From Kumtagia yinganensis (lineage in GTDB: Bacteria; Pseudomonadota; Alphaproteobacteria; Rhizobiales; Rhizobiaceae), in NCBI RefSeq assembly GCF_040081985.1, contig NZ_JBEBMH010000008.1:1-64000 (forward strand): DNA of 64,000 nt, given 5' to 3'. Below, in pieces: positions 1-7,368 of this stretch. Numbering within the stretch: position 1 is the stretch's first letter; each line of letters begins with the position of its first letter. The notes under the pieces are model-generated. The model searched no databases. It saw only the letters and a list, made by a program, of their open reading frames with translations, and was not told where the DNA came from. The position numbers and the translations under genes were made by a program.

Positions 1-177
1 CAGGCCAAGGGCTTTGTCGTGCTGCCGAAACGTTGGGTCGTGGAGCGCAGCTTCGCATGGTTTAACCGCTGTCGGCGCCTGGCCAAGGACTGGGAATGCC
101 TCAACGCAAAGGCGCTTGCCTTCCTCAAACTCGCCTCCATCCGACTTATGATCAGAAGGCTTTGTAATCCATCATAA
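1..177 (+). mobile_element. IS5-family transposase, C-terminal fragment (starts outside window)
   Basis: The frame is open from base 1 to a TAA at 175-177 (58 residues), so only the 3' end of the gene is present. The segment VVERSFAWFNRCRRLAKDW is the C-terminal signature of IS5-family (IS427-like) DDE transposases, with the catalytic Glu in the VER triplet. The right end of the element should lie just after the stop, around GTGTCCGAACTGACTC, but its terminal inverted repeat cannot be confirmed because the left end is missing. The next 247 bases up to the adh gene contain no gene that I can support. It cannot be told whether the complete element is functional. Confidence 0.85.
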
Positions 178-424
178 AGTGTCCGAACTGACTCTTAGGT
201 TCGCTTAGTACATATGCGGACAGGTAGCTATGACCGATGAACGCAAAATGACGCCCCCGCCGGCGAATTGGGCAACTTTGTGGCAGCAAAGGCACACTCG
301 GTTAGCCGGAGGTTAACGCCACGTGCTGGCATCAGGGCTCGGCACCCTCTGCTTTGGTAGGCTTGCCGCTTCGCGCAAATCCTGAAAGGTTGCCGCCCGC
401 AATTACAGCCGGAGAACCCGCCCC

Positions 425-1552
425 ATGAAGACACGCGCCGCCGTGGCCGTTGCCGCTGGAAAACCGCTTGAGATCATGGAGGTCGACCTCGAAGGTCCGC
501 GCGAAGGTGAAGTTCTGGTCGAGGTCAAGGCCACAGGCATTTGTCACACCGATGAATTCACCCTGTCTGGCGCTGACCCGGAAGGCCTCTTTCCCGCCAT
601 CCTCGGCCACGAGGGTGCCGGCGTCGTGGTGGACATCGGCAAGGGCGTGACCAGTCTGAAGAAGGGCGACCACGTCATTCCGCTCTACACGCCGGAATGC
701 CGGCAATGTCCGTCCTGCCTGTCCCGCAAAACCAATCTGTGCACCGCCATCCGCGCGACCCAGGGCCAGGGCCTGATGCCGGACGGCACCAGCCGCTTCT
801 CGATCGGCAAGGAAAAAATCTTCCATTATATGGGCTGCTCGACCTTCTCCAACTTCACCGTGTTGCCCGAGATCGCGCTGGCCAAGGTCAATCCGGCCGC
901 GCCCTTCGATAAGATTTGCTACATCGGCTGCGGCGTCACCACCGGCATCGGTGCGGTGATCAACACGGCGAATGTCGAAGCCGGCGCAACGGCGGTGGTG
1001 TTCGGGCTAGGCGGTATTGGCCTCAACGTCATTCAGGGTCTCAGGCTCGCGGGAGCCGACATGATCATCGGCGTCGACCTGAACAACGACAAGAAGGCCT
1101 GGGGCGAACGTTTTGGCATGACGCATTTTGTCAATCCGAAGGAGATCGACGGCGACATCGTCCCCTATCTGGTCAATCTCACCAAGCGCGGCGCCGACCA
1201 GATCGGCGGCGCCGATTACACCTTCGACTGCACAGGCAACACCAAGGTGATGCGGCAGGCGCTGGAAGCCTCGCATCGTGGCTGGGGCCAGTCGGTCGTC
1301 ATAGGCGTCGCAGGCGCCGGTCAGGAGATTTCGACACGGCCGTTCCAGCTTGTCACCGGGCGCGTCTGGAAAGGCACGGCCTTCGGCGGTGCGCGTGGCC
1401 GCACCGACGTGCCAAAAATCGTCGACTGGTATATGGACGGCAAGATCGAGATCGACCCGATGATCACCCACACGCTGACGCTGGACGAGATCAACGAGGG
1501 TTTTGACCTGATGCATGCCGGTGAGAGCATCAGGAGCGTGGTGGTATACTGA
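425..1552 (+). CDS. frmA: S-(hydroxymethyl)glutathione dehydrogenase (class III alcohol dehydrogenase)
   Basis: This cytoplasmic zinc enzyme oxidises the formaldehyde-glutathione adduct S-(hydroxymethyl)glutathione to S-formylglutathione with NAD+; many family members also reduce S-nitrosoglutathione. The 375 residues match the family length. The N-terminal catalytic-zinc region reads GICHTDEF followed by GHEGAGVV. The structural zinc loop has the spaced cysteines CRQCPSCLSRKTNLC. The Rossmann nucleotide motif is GLGGIGLNV. The gene stands alone after the transposase remnant, and a YaiI-family gene starts 7 bases after its stop, so the two are probably co-transcribed. The usual partner, S-formylglutathione hydrolase, is not in the window. 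Three GFA-family genes at the far end of the window may touch the same chemistry, but they are 60 kb away. In other systems the symbol adhC or adhI is used for the same protein. Confidence 0.95.
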   Translation: MKTRAAVAVAAGKPLEIMEVDLEGPREGEVLVEVKATGICHTDEFTLSGADPEGLFPAILGHEGAGVVVDIGKGVTSLKKGDHVIPLYTPECRQCPSCLSRKTNLCTAIRATQGQGLMPDGTSRFSIGKEKIFHYMGCSTFSNFTVLPEIALAKVNPAAPFDKICYIGCGVTTGIGAVINTANVEAGATAVVFGLGGIGLNVIQGLRLAGADMIIGVDLNNDKKAWGERFGMTHFVNPKEIDGDIVPYLVNLTKRGADQIGGADYTFDCTGNTKVMRQALEASHRGWGQSVVIGVAGAGQEISTRPFQLVTGRVWKGTAFGGARGRTDVPKIVDWYMDGKIEIDPMITHTLTLDEINEGFDLMHAGESIRSVVVY

Positions 1553-1559
1553 GGCCAGA

Positions 1560-2027
1560 ATGTCGCCCGTCATCTATGTCGATGCCGATGCCTGCCCGGT
1601 AAAGGACGAGGTGGTGAAAGTGGCCGAACGGCTTGGCCTCGTCGTCACCTTCGTCTCGAATGGCGGACTCAGACCATCGCGCGATCCGATGATCCGCAAT
1701 GTCGTCGTGCCTAAATCGGCCGACGCCGCCGACGACTGGATCGTCGACAACGCGCAAGCCAACGACATCGTGGTGACGGCCGACATCCCGCTTGCGGCAC
1801 GGGCCGTGGGCCAGAACGTGCACGTTTTAGGACCGACCGGAAAGCCGTTCACGCCGGAGAACGTCGGCATGGCGGTGGCGATGCGCGATCTCAAGCAGCA
1901 TCTTCGGGAAACCGGCGAAAGCAAAGGCTACAATGCCGGTTTCGCGCGCGAGGACCGCTCGCGCTTTCTCGGCGCGCTCGACCAGATCGCGCGACGCGCC
2001 ATCGCCGCAGCCAAGAGCGCCACATGA
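1560..2027 (+). CDS. YaiI/YqxD family protein (UPF0178, DUF188)
   Basis: A protein of 155 residues if translation begins at MSPVIYVDADACPVK; a longer frame opens at 1515 but would overlap the end of the dehydrogenase gene. The DADACPVK motif near the N-terminus and the later region VVPKSADAADDWIVDN are typical of this conserved family, which is distantly related to PIN-like nucleases and has no settled biochemical role. It lies directly after the formaldehyde dehydrogenase, and its stop overlaps the start of the DUF1345 gene by four bases (ATGA), which suggests translational coupling. I assign the family with confidence but no function. Confidence 0.88.
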   Translation: MSPVIYVDADACPVKDEVVKVAERLGLVVTFVSNGGLRPSRDPMIRNVVVPKSADAADDWIVDNAQANDIVVTADIPLAARAVGQNVHVLGPTGKPFTPENVGMAVAMRDLKQHLRETGESKGYNAGFAREDRSRFLGALDQIARRAIAAAKSAT

Positions 2028-2671
2028 CCCGGCACAACCGTAACGCTTCGTTCTATATCGCGCTGACGGCTGGGGTGGTCGTCCTCATCGCCCTGCTGCT
2101 GATCGCGCCGGCCTATGCCGTCACGGCCGCCGCGAATGTCTTCTTCCTCGCCTATCTCGTGCAAAGCGCTGTCAAGCTCCGGCGCCTAAGCGCCTCCTAC
2201 CTGCATAAGCATGCGGCACGTGTCGACGTGCCGGAATGGGTGATCTTTGTAGTGACCCTCTTTGCCGTCGCTGTGACGGTCATATCCCTGTTTCGCCTGA
2301 TCAATGCGGCAGACCACCCGACGGTGCTGCAGCTCGCCCTGGCATTGGCGTCGGTGGCGCTCGGCTGGGTGACAGTGCATACCATGGCCGCCTTCCACTA
2401 CGCTCACGTCTATTGGGCACCGGTGCACAGACGCTCCGACGGCGTGGCGATGCGGCATGGCGGGCTGGAATTCCCGCAGACGCCCGAGCCATGCGGCTAC
2501 GAGTTCGTGTATTTTGCTTTCGTCATCGGCATGACGGCGCAAACGTCGGACGTGGTAATAACCAACACCGACATGCGCAAGCTGAACATGCTGCATGCGG
2601 TGGTGTCGTTCTTCTTCAACACGGTTCTGGTGGCTGCCGCTGTGAACCTTGCCGTCAGCTTCGGCGGATAA
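2024..2671 (+). CDS. DUF1345 family inner-membrane protein
   Basis: A 215-residue hydrophobic protein with about five predicted membrane segments, at roughly residues 10-30, 32-50, 72-92, 100-122 and 190-213. The conserved family stretches HTMAAFHYAHVYW and the later FVIGMTAQTSDV are visible. DUF1345 proteins are widespread in proteobacteria and have no established function. The ATG overlaps the TGA of the YaiI-family gene (2024-2027), so the two are likely translated together. A 200-base gap without a gene separates it from the cytochrome b gene that follows on the same strand. Confidence 0.85.
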   Translation: MTRHNRNASFYIALTAGVVVLIALLLIAPAYAVTAAANVFFLAYLVQSAVKLRRLSASYLHKHAARVDVPEWVIFVVTLFAVAVTVISLFRLINAADHPTVLQLALALASVALGWVTVHTMAAFHYAHVYWAPVHRRSDGVAMRHGGLEFPQTPEPCGYEFVYFAFVIGMTAQTSDVVITNTDMRKLNMLHAVVSFFFNTVLVAAAVNLAVSFGG

Positions 2672-2872
2672 GCGCGCGAACGGTCCGCGTCGGGACGACT
2701 GATCCAAAACGGCGACTGCCGACGGAAGGCAGCCTTCCTGAGACACCACCGCGAATACTCGTGTGTGATCAGGCGAACTGTCTCGTGCTGGTGAAACATT
2801 CGACCGTTCCACTACGTATTGCCCTTCAGGACACCTGCGCAATGCGCCGGCTGGTCCGAAGGAGCGCAGACC

Positions 2873-3772
2873 ATGACACCGTCACAACACGAATCCACCA
2901 CGGAGGGGCACGCTGCGGATTCCCAAGAGCCGTCACTGAAACCCGGCAAGGGGCCTCTGATCTACCGGCAATATTTCTGGACCAGGGCATCGCACTGGCT
3001 CTGGGCGGTAAGCCTGTTCTTCCTGCTGCTGTCCGGCCTGCAGATATTCAACGCCCACCCGGCGCTTTACCTCGGCGATCAGTCAGGGTTCGGCTTCGAC
3101 AACGAAGTATTGTCGATGCGCGCCGAAAATACGGCGACGGGGCCCGTCGGCCACACCATCATTCTCGGCCACGCCTTCGATACCTCCGGCCTGCTCGGCC
3201 TGTCATGGGAAGACGGACAACCGATGGGACGCGGTTTTCCCGCCTGGGCGACGATCCCCTCCTATCAGGATCTGGCGACCGGCCGCGTCGTGCATTTCTT
3301 CTTCGCTTGGATGCTGTCGGCGACACTTATGCTCTGGCTGCTGGGCAGTTTGATCAATGGCCACCTCCGTCGCGATTTGCTCCCCAGCCTGTCCGACTTA
3401 AGGAACCTGCCGCGCGACTTCGCCGATCATGTGCGCCTGCGCTTCCATCACGGCCGCGACTACAACACGCTGCAGAAATTCGCCTATGGCGGCGTGCTGT
3501 TCCTTCTCTTGCCGTTGATGATCGCCACGGGGCTCGCCATGTCGCCGACCATGAATGCCGCCGTGCCCTGGCTTCCCGAAATCCTCGGCGGACGTCAGAC
3601 GGCGCGTACCATCCATTTCCTGACCATGCTGCTGCTTGTTGGCTTCTTTATCATCCACATGTTGATGATCCTCGCTGCCGGTCCGTTCAACGAACTGCGT
3701 TCGATCGTCACCGGCTGGTATCGGACCGACCCACAAACGTCCGCGGAAGTGCAGACCGAAGGGAGATCATGA
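2873..3772 (+). CDS. Cytochrome b561-type membrane subunit, partner of the molybdoenzyme
   Basis: A membrane cytochrome b of 299 residues, expected to bind two b hemes and pass electrons between the quinone pool and the periplasmic molybdoenzyme encoded next. Candidate heme-ligand histidines sit in hydrophobic helices: TRASHWLWAVSLFF near residue 41, GRVVHFFFAW, ARTIHFLTMLLL and FIIHMLMI near the C-terminus. The start at 2873 is preceded by GAAGGAG at 2858-2864, a good ribosome-binding site, which favours it over an in-frame start at 2819. The stop overlaps the next ATG (3769-3772), so the two products are translationally coupled. The pairing is analogous to MsrP/MsrQ (YedY/YedZ), but this subunit is the cytochrome b/b6-like type rather than MsrQ. 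The direction of electron flow is not known. Confidence 0.85.
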   Translation: MTPSQHESTTEGHAADSQEPSLKPGKGPLIYRQYFWTRASHWLWAVSLFFLLLSGLQIFNAHPALYLGDQSGFGFDNEVLSMRAENTATGPVGHTIILGHAFDTSGLLGLSWEDGQPMGRGFPAWATIPSYQDLATGRVVHFFFAWMLSATLMLWLLGSLINGHLRRDLLPSLSDLRNLPRDFADHVRLRFHHGRDYNTLQKFAYGGVLFLLLPLMIATGLAMSPTMNAAVPWLPEILGGRQTARTIHFLTMLLLVGFFIIHMLMILAAGPFNELRSIVTGWYRTDPQTSAEVQTEGRS

Positions 3773-4563
3773 TCATGAGCACCTTTCGCATCAACCGCCG
3801 GAAATTTCTTTCGGCATCGAGCGTGGCGGCTTCGTCAATGCTGCTGTCCGGTTGCGACATTTTCGATGGACTGCCCGCGGGTGGCAACGTCCGCAACGTT
3901 CTGGAGAGCGCCAACGACCTGACCTATCGCGTACAGCGGCTCTTTGCTGGCCGCGACGCGCTGGCCCAGGAATTTTCCGAGGCCGACATCCGTCAGCCGC
4001 AGCGGCCGAACGGCATCACCGCGCCGGACGATTCGGTCTACAAGGAGCTGCTTTCCAGGAATTTCGCCGACTGGCGCCTTGAAGTCACCGGCCTCGTCGG
4101 TAAGCCGCTGTCATTGTCGCGCGACGAACTCCAGAAGATGCCGGCGCGCACCCAGATCACACGCCACGACTGCGTCGAAGGCTGGAGCTGCATCGCCAAG
4201 TGGACGGGCACGCCGCTGGCCCTGGTGCTGGACGAAGCGAAGGTAAAACCGCAGGCGCGCTTCGTCGTCTTCCACTGCCTTGATACGATCGAGCGCAGCC
4301 TGTCGGGCGACGTCAAATATTACGGCTCGATCGACCTGGTCGACGCGCGGCATCCGCAGACCATCCTGGCCTACGGGCTGAACGACAAGCCGCTCCCTGT
4401 CGAGAATGGCGCGCCGCTACGAGTGAGGGTCGAGCGCCAGCTCGGCTACAAGATGCCGAAATACGTCAATCGCATCGAATTGGTGGACAGTTTCGCCGCC
4501 ATGGGTTTCGGCAAGGGAGGCTATTGGGAGGATCGCGGCTACGATTGGTTTGGTGGCATCTGA
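3769..4563 (+). CDS. Molybdopterin-dependent oxidoreductase, sulfite oxidase family, Tat-exported
   Basis: A 264-residue periplasmic molybdoenzyme of the sulfite-oxidase/YedY fold. The N-terminus carries a twin-arginine signal (INRRKFLSASS, Arg10-Arg11) followed by a hydrophobic stretch ending in LLSGC at Cys29. That end looks like a lipobox, so the protein may be a Tat-exported lipoprotein. Cys135 in RHDCVEGWS matches the cysteine that ligands molybdenum in this family. It is shorter than full sulfite oxidases and lacks the dimerisation domain, as YedY does. Start ATG 3769 overlaps the cytochrome b stop. The natural substrate is unknown: YedY homologues repair methionine sulfoxide, but this branch is distinct. 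Confidence 0.88.
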   Translation: MIMSTFRINRRKFLSASSVAASSMLLSGCDIFDGLPAGGNVRNVLESANDLTYRVQRLFAGRDALAQEFSEADIRQPQRPNGITAPDDSVYKELLSRNFADWRLEVTGLVGKPLSLSRDELQKMPARTQITRHDCVEGWSCIAKWTGTPLALVLDEAKVKPQARFVVFHCLDTIERSLSGDVKYYGSIDLVDARHPQTILAYGLNDKPLPVENGAPLRVRVERQLGYKMPKYVNRIELVDSFAAMGFGKGGYWEDRGYDWFGGI

Positions 4564-4703
4564 TGCTATTTTCTTGCCTTTCCAATGGCTTAAACGAAAA
4601 GCCCGATCAAACGGTTGTGCATGAAGGCTTGTTGCGACATGCTTGTCCTGCCGCCATCGGATCGAGCGGCGTCAATCAACACAAGACCAAGGAGGTGCGC
4701 CGG

Positions 4704-5108
4704 TTGCCGGAAAGCACAAACATTTTCGACGAAAAGCCCGACTTTGACACGATCGGCGGACGCCTCTCACGCGCTCGCGAATCCGCCGGGCTCGACATCA
4801 AGGGCTTAGCATGGCGTCTCGGCGTCGGCGACGAGTCGATCCGGGACTGGGAAACCGATCGGTCCCAGCCTGACGCACGATTGCTTACAAAGATGGCGGG
4901 CCTGCTCAACGTCAGCCTGTCATGGATATTGCATGGCGTCGGCACGTCGCCCGACGAGCCCGACGAGCCCGTGCTGATTGAATCCGTCGGCACGCAACTC
5001 GACCGGCTCAAGCATCTGAACGTCGAAACCGGGCACCTCATAACGCGGCTTGAAAGCGATCTCGAGCGACTGCGGCAGCCGGTCGCGTTCCTCGACTACG
5101 CCCCATAG
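4704..5108 (+). CDS. Helix-turn-helix (XRE-like) transcriptional regulator, TTG start
   Basis: A DNA-binding protein of 134 residues. The HTH spans about residues 18-70: IGGRLSRARESAGLDIKGL, then WRLGVGDESIRDWE and the TMAGLLNVSLSWILHG-like tail (KMAGLLNVSLSWILHG here). A C-terminal heptad-like segment (LDRLKHLNVETGHLITRLES) could form a coiled coil for dimerisation. A longer frame runs upstream to 4524 inside the molybdoenzyme gene, but AAGGAGG at 4689-4695 sits 8 bases before an in-frame TTG at 4704, so I place the start there. It follows the cytochrome b/molybdoenzyme pair and may regulate it, though nothing in the sequence shows this directly. Confidence 0.78.
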   Translation: MPESTNIFDEKPDFDTIGGRLSRARESAGLDIKGLAWRLGVGDESIRDWETDRSQPDARLLTKMAGLLNVSLSWILHGVGTSPDEPDEPVLIESVGTQLDRLKHLNVETGHLITRLESDLERLRQPVAFLDYAP

Positions 5109-5655
5109 TCCTCGTTTGAGTTGTGCTCGCGCAGCCCCGACCGGATCGGCCAACATCGATGACTGCTCAGCCGATCGCCTCGCAATAGTGCGTTTGCAAA
5201 GGGCGCCTGCGCGGTTGCGCTATCGCCGACGTACCGCTCGACGGGGCAAATCCAAGTAGACGATGAGAGGCGGCGCGAGCCGTCGGAGCACAAACCTTGG
5301 CATCACGCAGATGCTCTCACCCTGCCCGAAGGATCGAATCGCCCGTATCGGCCCACGACGCGCCCGCGAACCGATACGGGTCGCAACCGAATCGTCGATC
5401 AGGCGACCTTGTCCCCGCGTCCATCGCGCCTGCAATTCCGCTCTTCATCTCGTTCATCGCGGCACACCGCAACGGGCGCGTTGCGCCGGCGACCCGGCCG
5501 CTCGACCGCCTCTTTGTCTTGGAAATAACAAACCGGTCTTGAGATTGCGCAAAGGAGGGTGGTTAGCGATCTGTTTCAGCCACGGCCCCTGATGACAAAG
5601 GCGGGTCGCTGGGCTAAATACGACTCGTCGGAGGTTCCGCAAGGGCCTCGCCGGT
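5109..5655. other. Long intergenic region upstream of the glycine riboswitch
   Basis: No supportable gene is present in these 547 bases. One feature stands out: a 10-bp perfect inverted repeat, CCCGTATCGG at 5342-5351 and CCGATACGGG at 5371-5380, with a 19-base loop and no T-run. It could be a protein-binding site or RNA hairpin. The gcv promoter presumably lies near the right end of this stretch, before the aptamers begin. Several short open frames here have no start signals or recognisable protein character. Confidence 0.5.
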
Positions 5656-5836
5656 TCGCGGGAGAGAGCAGCGACGCTGCCGCCGAAGGGGAAATCGCCC
5701 GAAATCTCTCAGGCAAAAGAACCGCAACCGGTCAAGACACTCTGGAAAGTCGGGGCCGAAAACCCCGCGCCGAAGGTGTAAGCGTCGCCGACAGAGTTCC
5801 GGTTGCGCGAGTCTCTCAGGCTTCAGACAGAGGGGC
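5656..5836 (+). ncRNA. Tandem glycine riboswitch (two aptamers) upstream of gcvT
   Basis: Two consecutive glycine aptamers lie directly before gcvT. The first runs from about 5656 to 5745 and contains GGGAGAGAGC, the core GCCGCCGAAGGGG and CTCTCAGGCAAAAGAACC. The second, about 5760 to 5836, contains CGCCGAAGGTGTAAGC and GTCTCTCAGGCTTCAGACAG. The repeated CCGAAGG...CTCTCAGG pattern, with a short linker between the units, is diagnostic of the class. In proteobacteria, glycine binding usually switches on the cleavage system downstream. The gcvT ATG is 48 bases after the second aptamer, in keeping with control of translation or termination in that space; no clear terminator T-run is visible, so control of translation start is my preferred reading. 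Confidence 0.93.
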
Positions 5837-5883
5837 ACGGAATGGCCGCTTCAGCGGCCGGATACGTGCGCTCTGGAGAAGCA

Positions 5884-6984
5884 ATGACCGACCTCGGCCA
5901 AAAGAAACTTCCGCTCGAAGACATGCATCAGGCGGCCGGCGCGCGCTTCGGCCCGTTCGCCGGCTGGTCGATGCCGCTGCAATATGCCGCCGGCGTGATG
6001 AAGGAGCACCTTCACACCCGCGAACATGCCGGCCTGTTCGACATCTCGCACATGAAGTTGTTTACGGTTTCCGGTGCGGGCGCCTCCGCGCTGCTGTCGA
6101 AAGCCTGCCCGATCGACGCCGAGGCGCTGACCGAACGGCAATCCAAATACACCTTCTTTCTCACCGAGACCGCCGGCATCATCGACGATCTTATCATCAC
6201 GAGGCTCGGCCCGACGCGCTTCATGGTCGTCGCCAACGCCGGCAACGCCGCCGAGGACGAGGCGCACCTGACGGCGCTGGCGGAGGATTTCGACTGCAAG
6301 GTTACGCCGCTCGACCGCGTTTTCCTGGCGATCCAGGGACCGGAGGCCGAAGCCGTGCTCAAGGCCGCCGGTGTCGACGGCTCGGCCTTCGCCTTCATGA
6401 CCGGCTTCGAGCCGCGTGAAAACTGGTTCATGAGCCGGTCCGGCTATACCGGCGAGGACGGTTTTGAGATCGGCCTGCCCGAGGCGGATGCACGCAACCT
6501 CGTCGCAAAACTGCTCGCGGACGAACGCCTGATCTGGATCGGGCTCGCCGCCCGCGACAGTTTGAGGCTGGAGGCCGGGCTCTGCCTGCACGGTCAGGAC
6601 ATTTCCAAGGACACCGATCCGGTGGCGGCCGGTCTGCTCTGGGCGATCCCGAAGACCCTGCGCACCGAAGGCACCTTCATTGGCGCCGAACCGCTGCACA
6701 AGAAGATCGCGCTCGGCGCTGGCGAAAAACGGGTCGGCCTGAAGCCGGACGGCCGCCAGCCGGTGCGAGCCGGCGCCTCGCTCTTCGACGAGACGGGCGC
6801 CGCCGTCGGCCGCGTCACCTCCGGCGGCTTCGGCCCTTCGGCCGGCCATCCTGTCGCCATGGGCTACCTCGCCGCCCCGCTCGCCAAATCCGGCGCAAAA
6901 GTTTTCGCCGACGTTCGCGGCACAAAAGTGCCGGTCGACGTCCATTCCCTGCCCTTCACCCCACACCGCTATCGCAAAGGATGA
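5884..6984 (+). CDS. gcvT: Glycine cleavage system T protein (aminomethyltransferase)
   Basis: A 366-residue T protein, which transfers the methylene group from aminomethyl-lipoyl-H protein to tetrahydrofolate and releases ammonia. Family motifs include GWSMPLQYAAGV, HTREHAGLFDISHM and SRSGYTGEDGFEIG, and the tail VHSLPFTPHRYRKG is typical of the C-terminal barrel. The frame extends upstream into the riboswitch, so the ATG at 5884 (MTDLGQKKLPLEDMH), preceded by GGAGA at 5875-5879, is chosen. It is the first gene of gcvT-gcvH-gcvP, under the glycine riboswitch; gcvH starts within or just after its stop. The fourth component, L protein (lipoamide dehydrogenase), is shared with other complexes and not encoded here. 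Confidence 0.96.
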   Translation: MTDLGQKKLPLEDMHQAAGARFGPFAGWSMPLQYAAGVMKEHLHTREHAGLFDISHMKLFTVSGAGASALLSKACPIDAEALTERQSKYTFFLTETAGIIDDLIITRLGPTRFMVVANAGNAAEDEAHLTALAEDFDCKVTPLDRVFLAIQGPEAEAVLKAAGVDGSAFAFMTGFEPRENWFMSRSGYTGEDGFEIGLPEADARNLVAKLLADERLIWIGLAARDSLRLEAGLCLHGQDISKDTDPVAAGLLWAIPKTLRTEGTFIGAEPLHKKIALGAGEKRVGLKPDGRQPVRAGASLFDETGAAVGRVTSGGFGPSAGHPVAMGYLAAPLAKSGAKVFADVRGTKVPVDVHSLPFTPHRYRKG

Positions 6985-6989
6985 CCCCC

Positions 6990-7358
6990 ATGCCGCAGAT
7001 TTTCTACACCGAAGACCATGAATGGATCCGCGTCGAGGGCGACACGGCGACCGTCGGCATCACCGATTACGCGCAGGAACAGCTCGGCGACCTGGTCTTC
7101 GTCGAACTGCCGGAGGCCGGCAAGACGGTGAAGAAGGGCGACGTGGCGGTGGTCGTGGAGTCGGTCAAGGCCGCCTCCGACGTCTATGCTCCGGTCGACG
7201 GCGAGATCGTCGACGCCAACGGTGCGCTGTCCTCCGAGCCGGCGCTGGTCAATTCGTCCGCCACCGGCGACGGCTGGCTGTGGAAGATGAAGCTCGCCGA
7301 CAAGGGCCAGCTCGAAGGCCTCATGGACGAGGCCGCCTACAAGAAACACATCGGCTGA
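6990..7358 (+). CDS. gcvH: Glycine cleavage system H protein (lipoyl carrier)
   Basis: A 122-residue lipoyl-domain protein that shuttles the aminomethyl intermediate between P and T proteins. Lys60 in VVVESVKAASDVYAP is the lipoylation site. The start region YTEDHEWIRVEGDTATVGITDYAQ (split in families as EDHEWIR and GITDYAQ) is the family hallmark. Two ATG codons are possible, at 6981 (overlapping the gcvT stop) and at 6990; AAAGG at 6976-6980 is better spaced for 6990, giving MPQIFYTED. It lies between gcvT and gcvP, with 10 bases to the gcvP ATG, in one operon under the riboswitch. Confidence 0.95.
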   Translation: MPQIFYTEDHEWIRVEGDTATVGITDYAQEQLGDLVFVELPEAGKTVKKGDVAVVVESVKAASDVYAPVDGEIVDANGALSSEPALVNSSATGDGWLWKMKLADKGQLEGLMDEAAYKKHIG

Positions 7359-7368
7359 GGCATTCACT

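Noticed and set aside
2236..3768. Upstream extension of the molybdoenzyme frame (would give 775 residues)
   Set aside because: The first 511 codons overlap DUF1345 and cytochrome b in other frames and are Arg-rich without domain character; the Tat signal at 3769 marks the real start.
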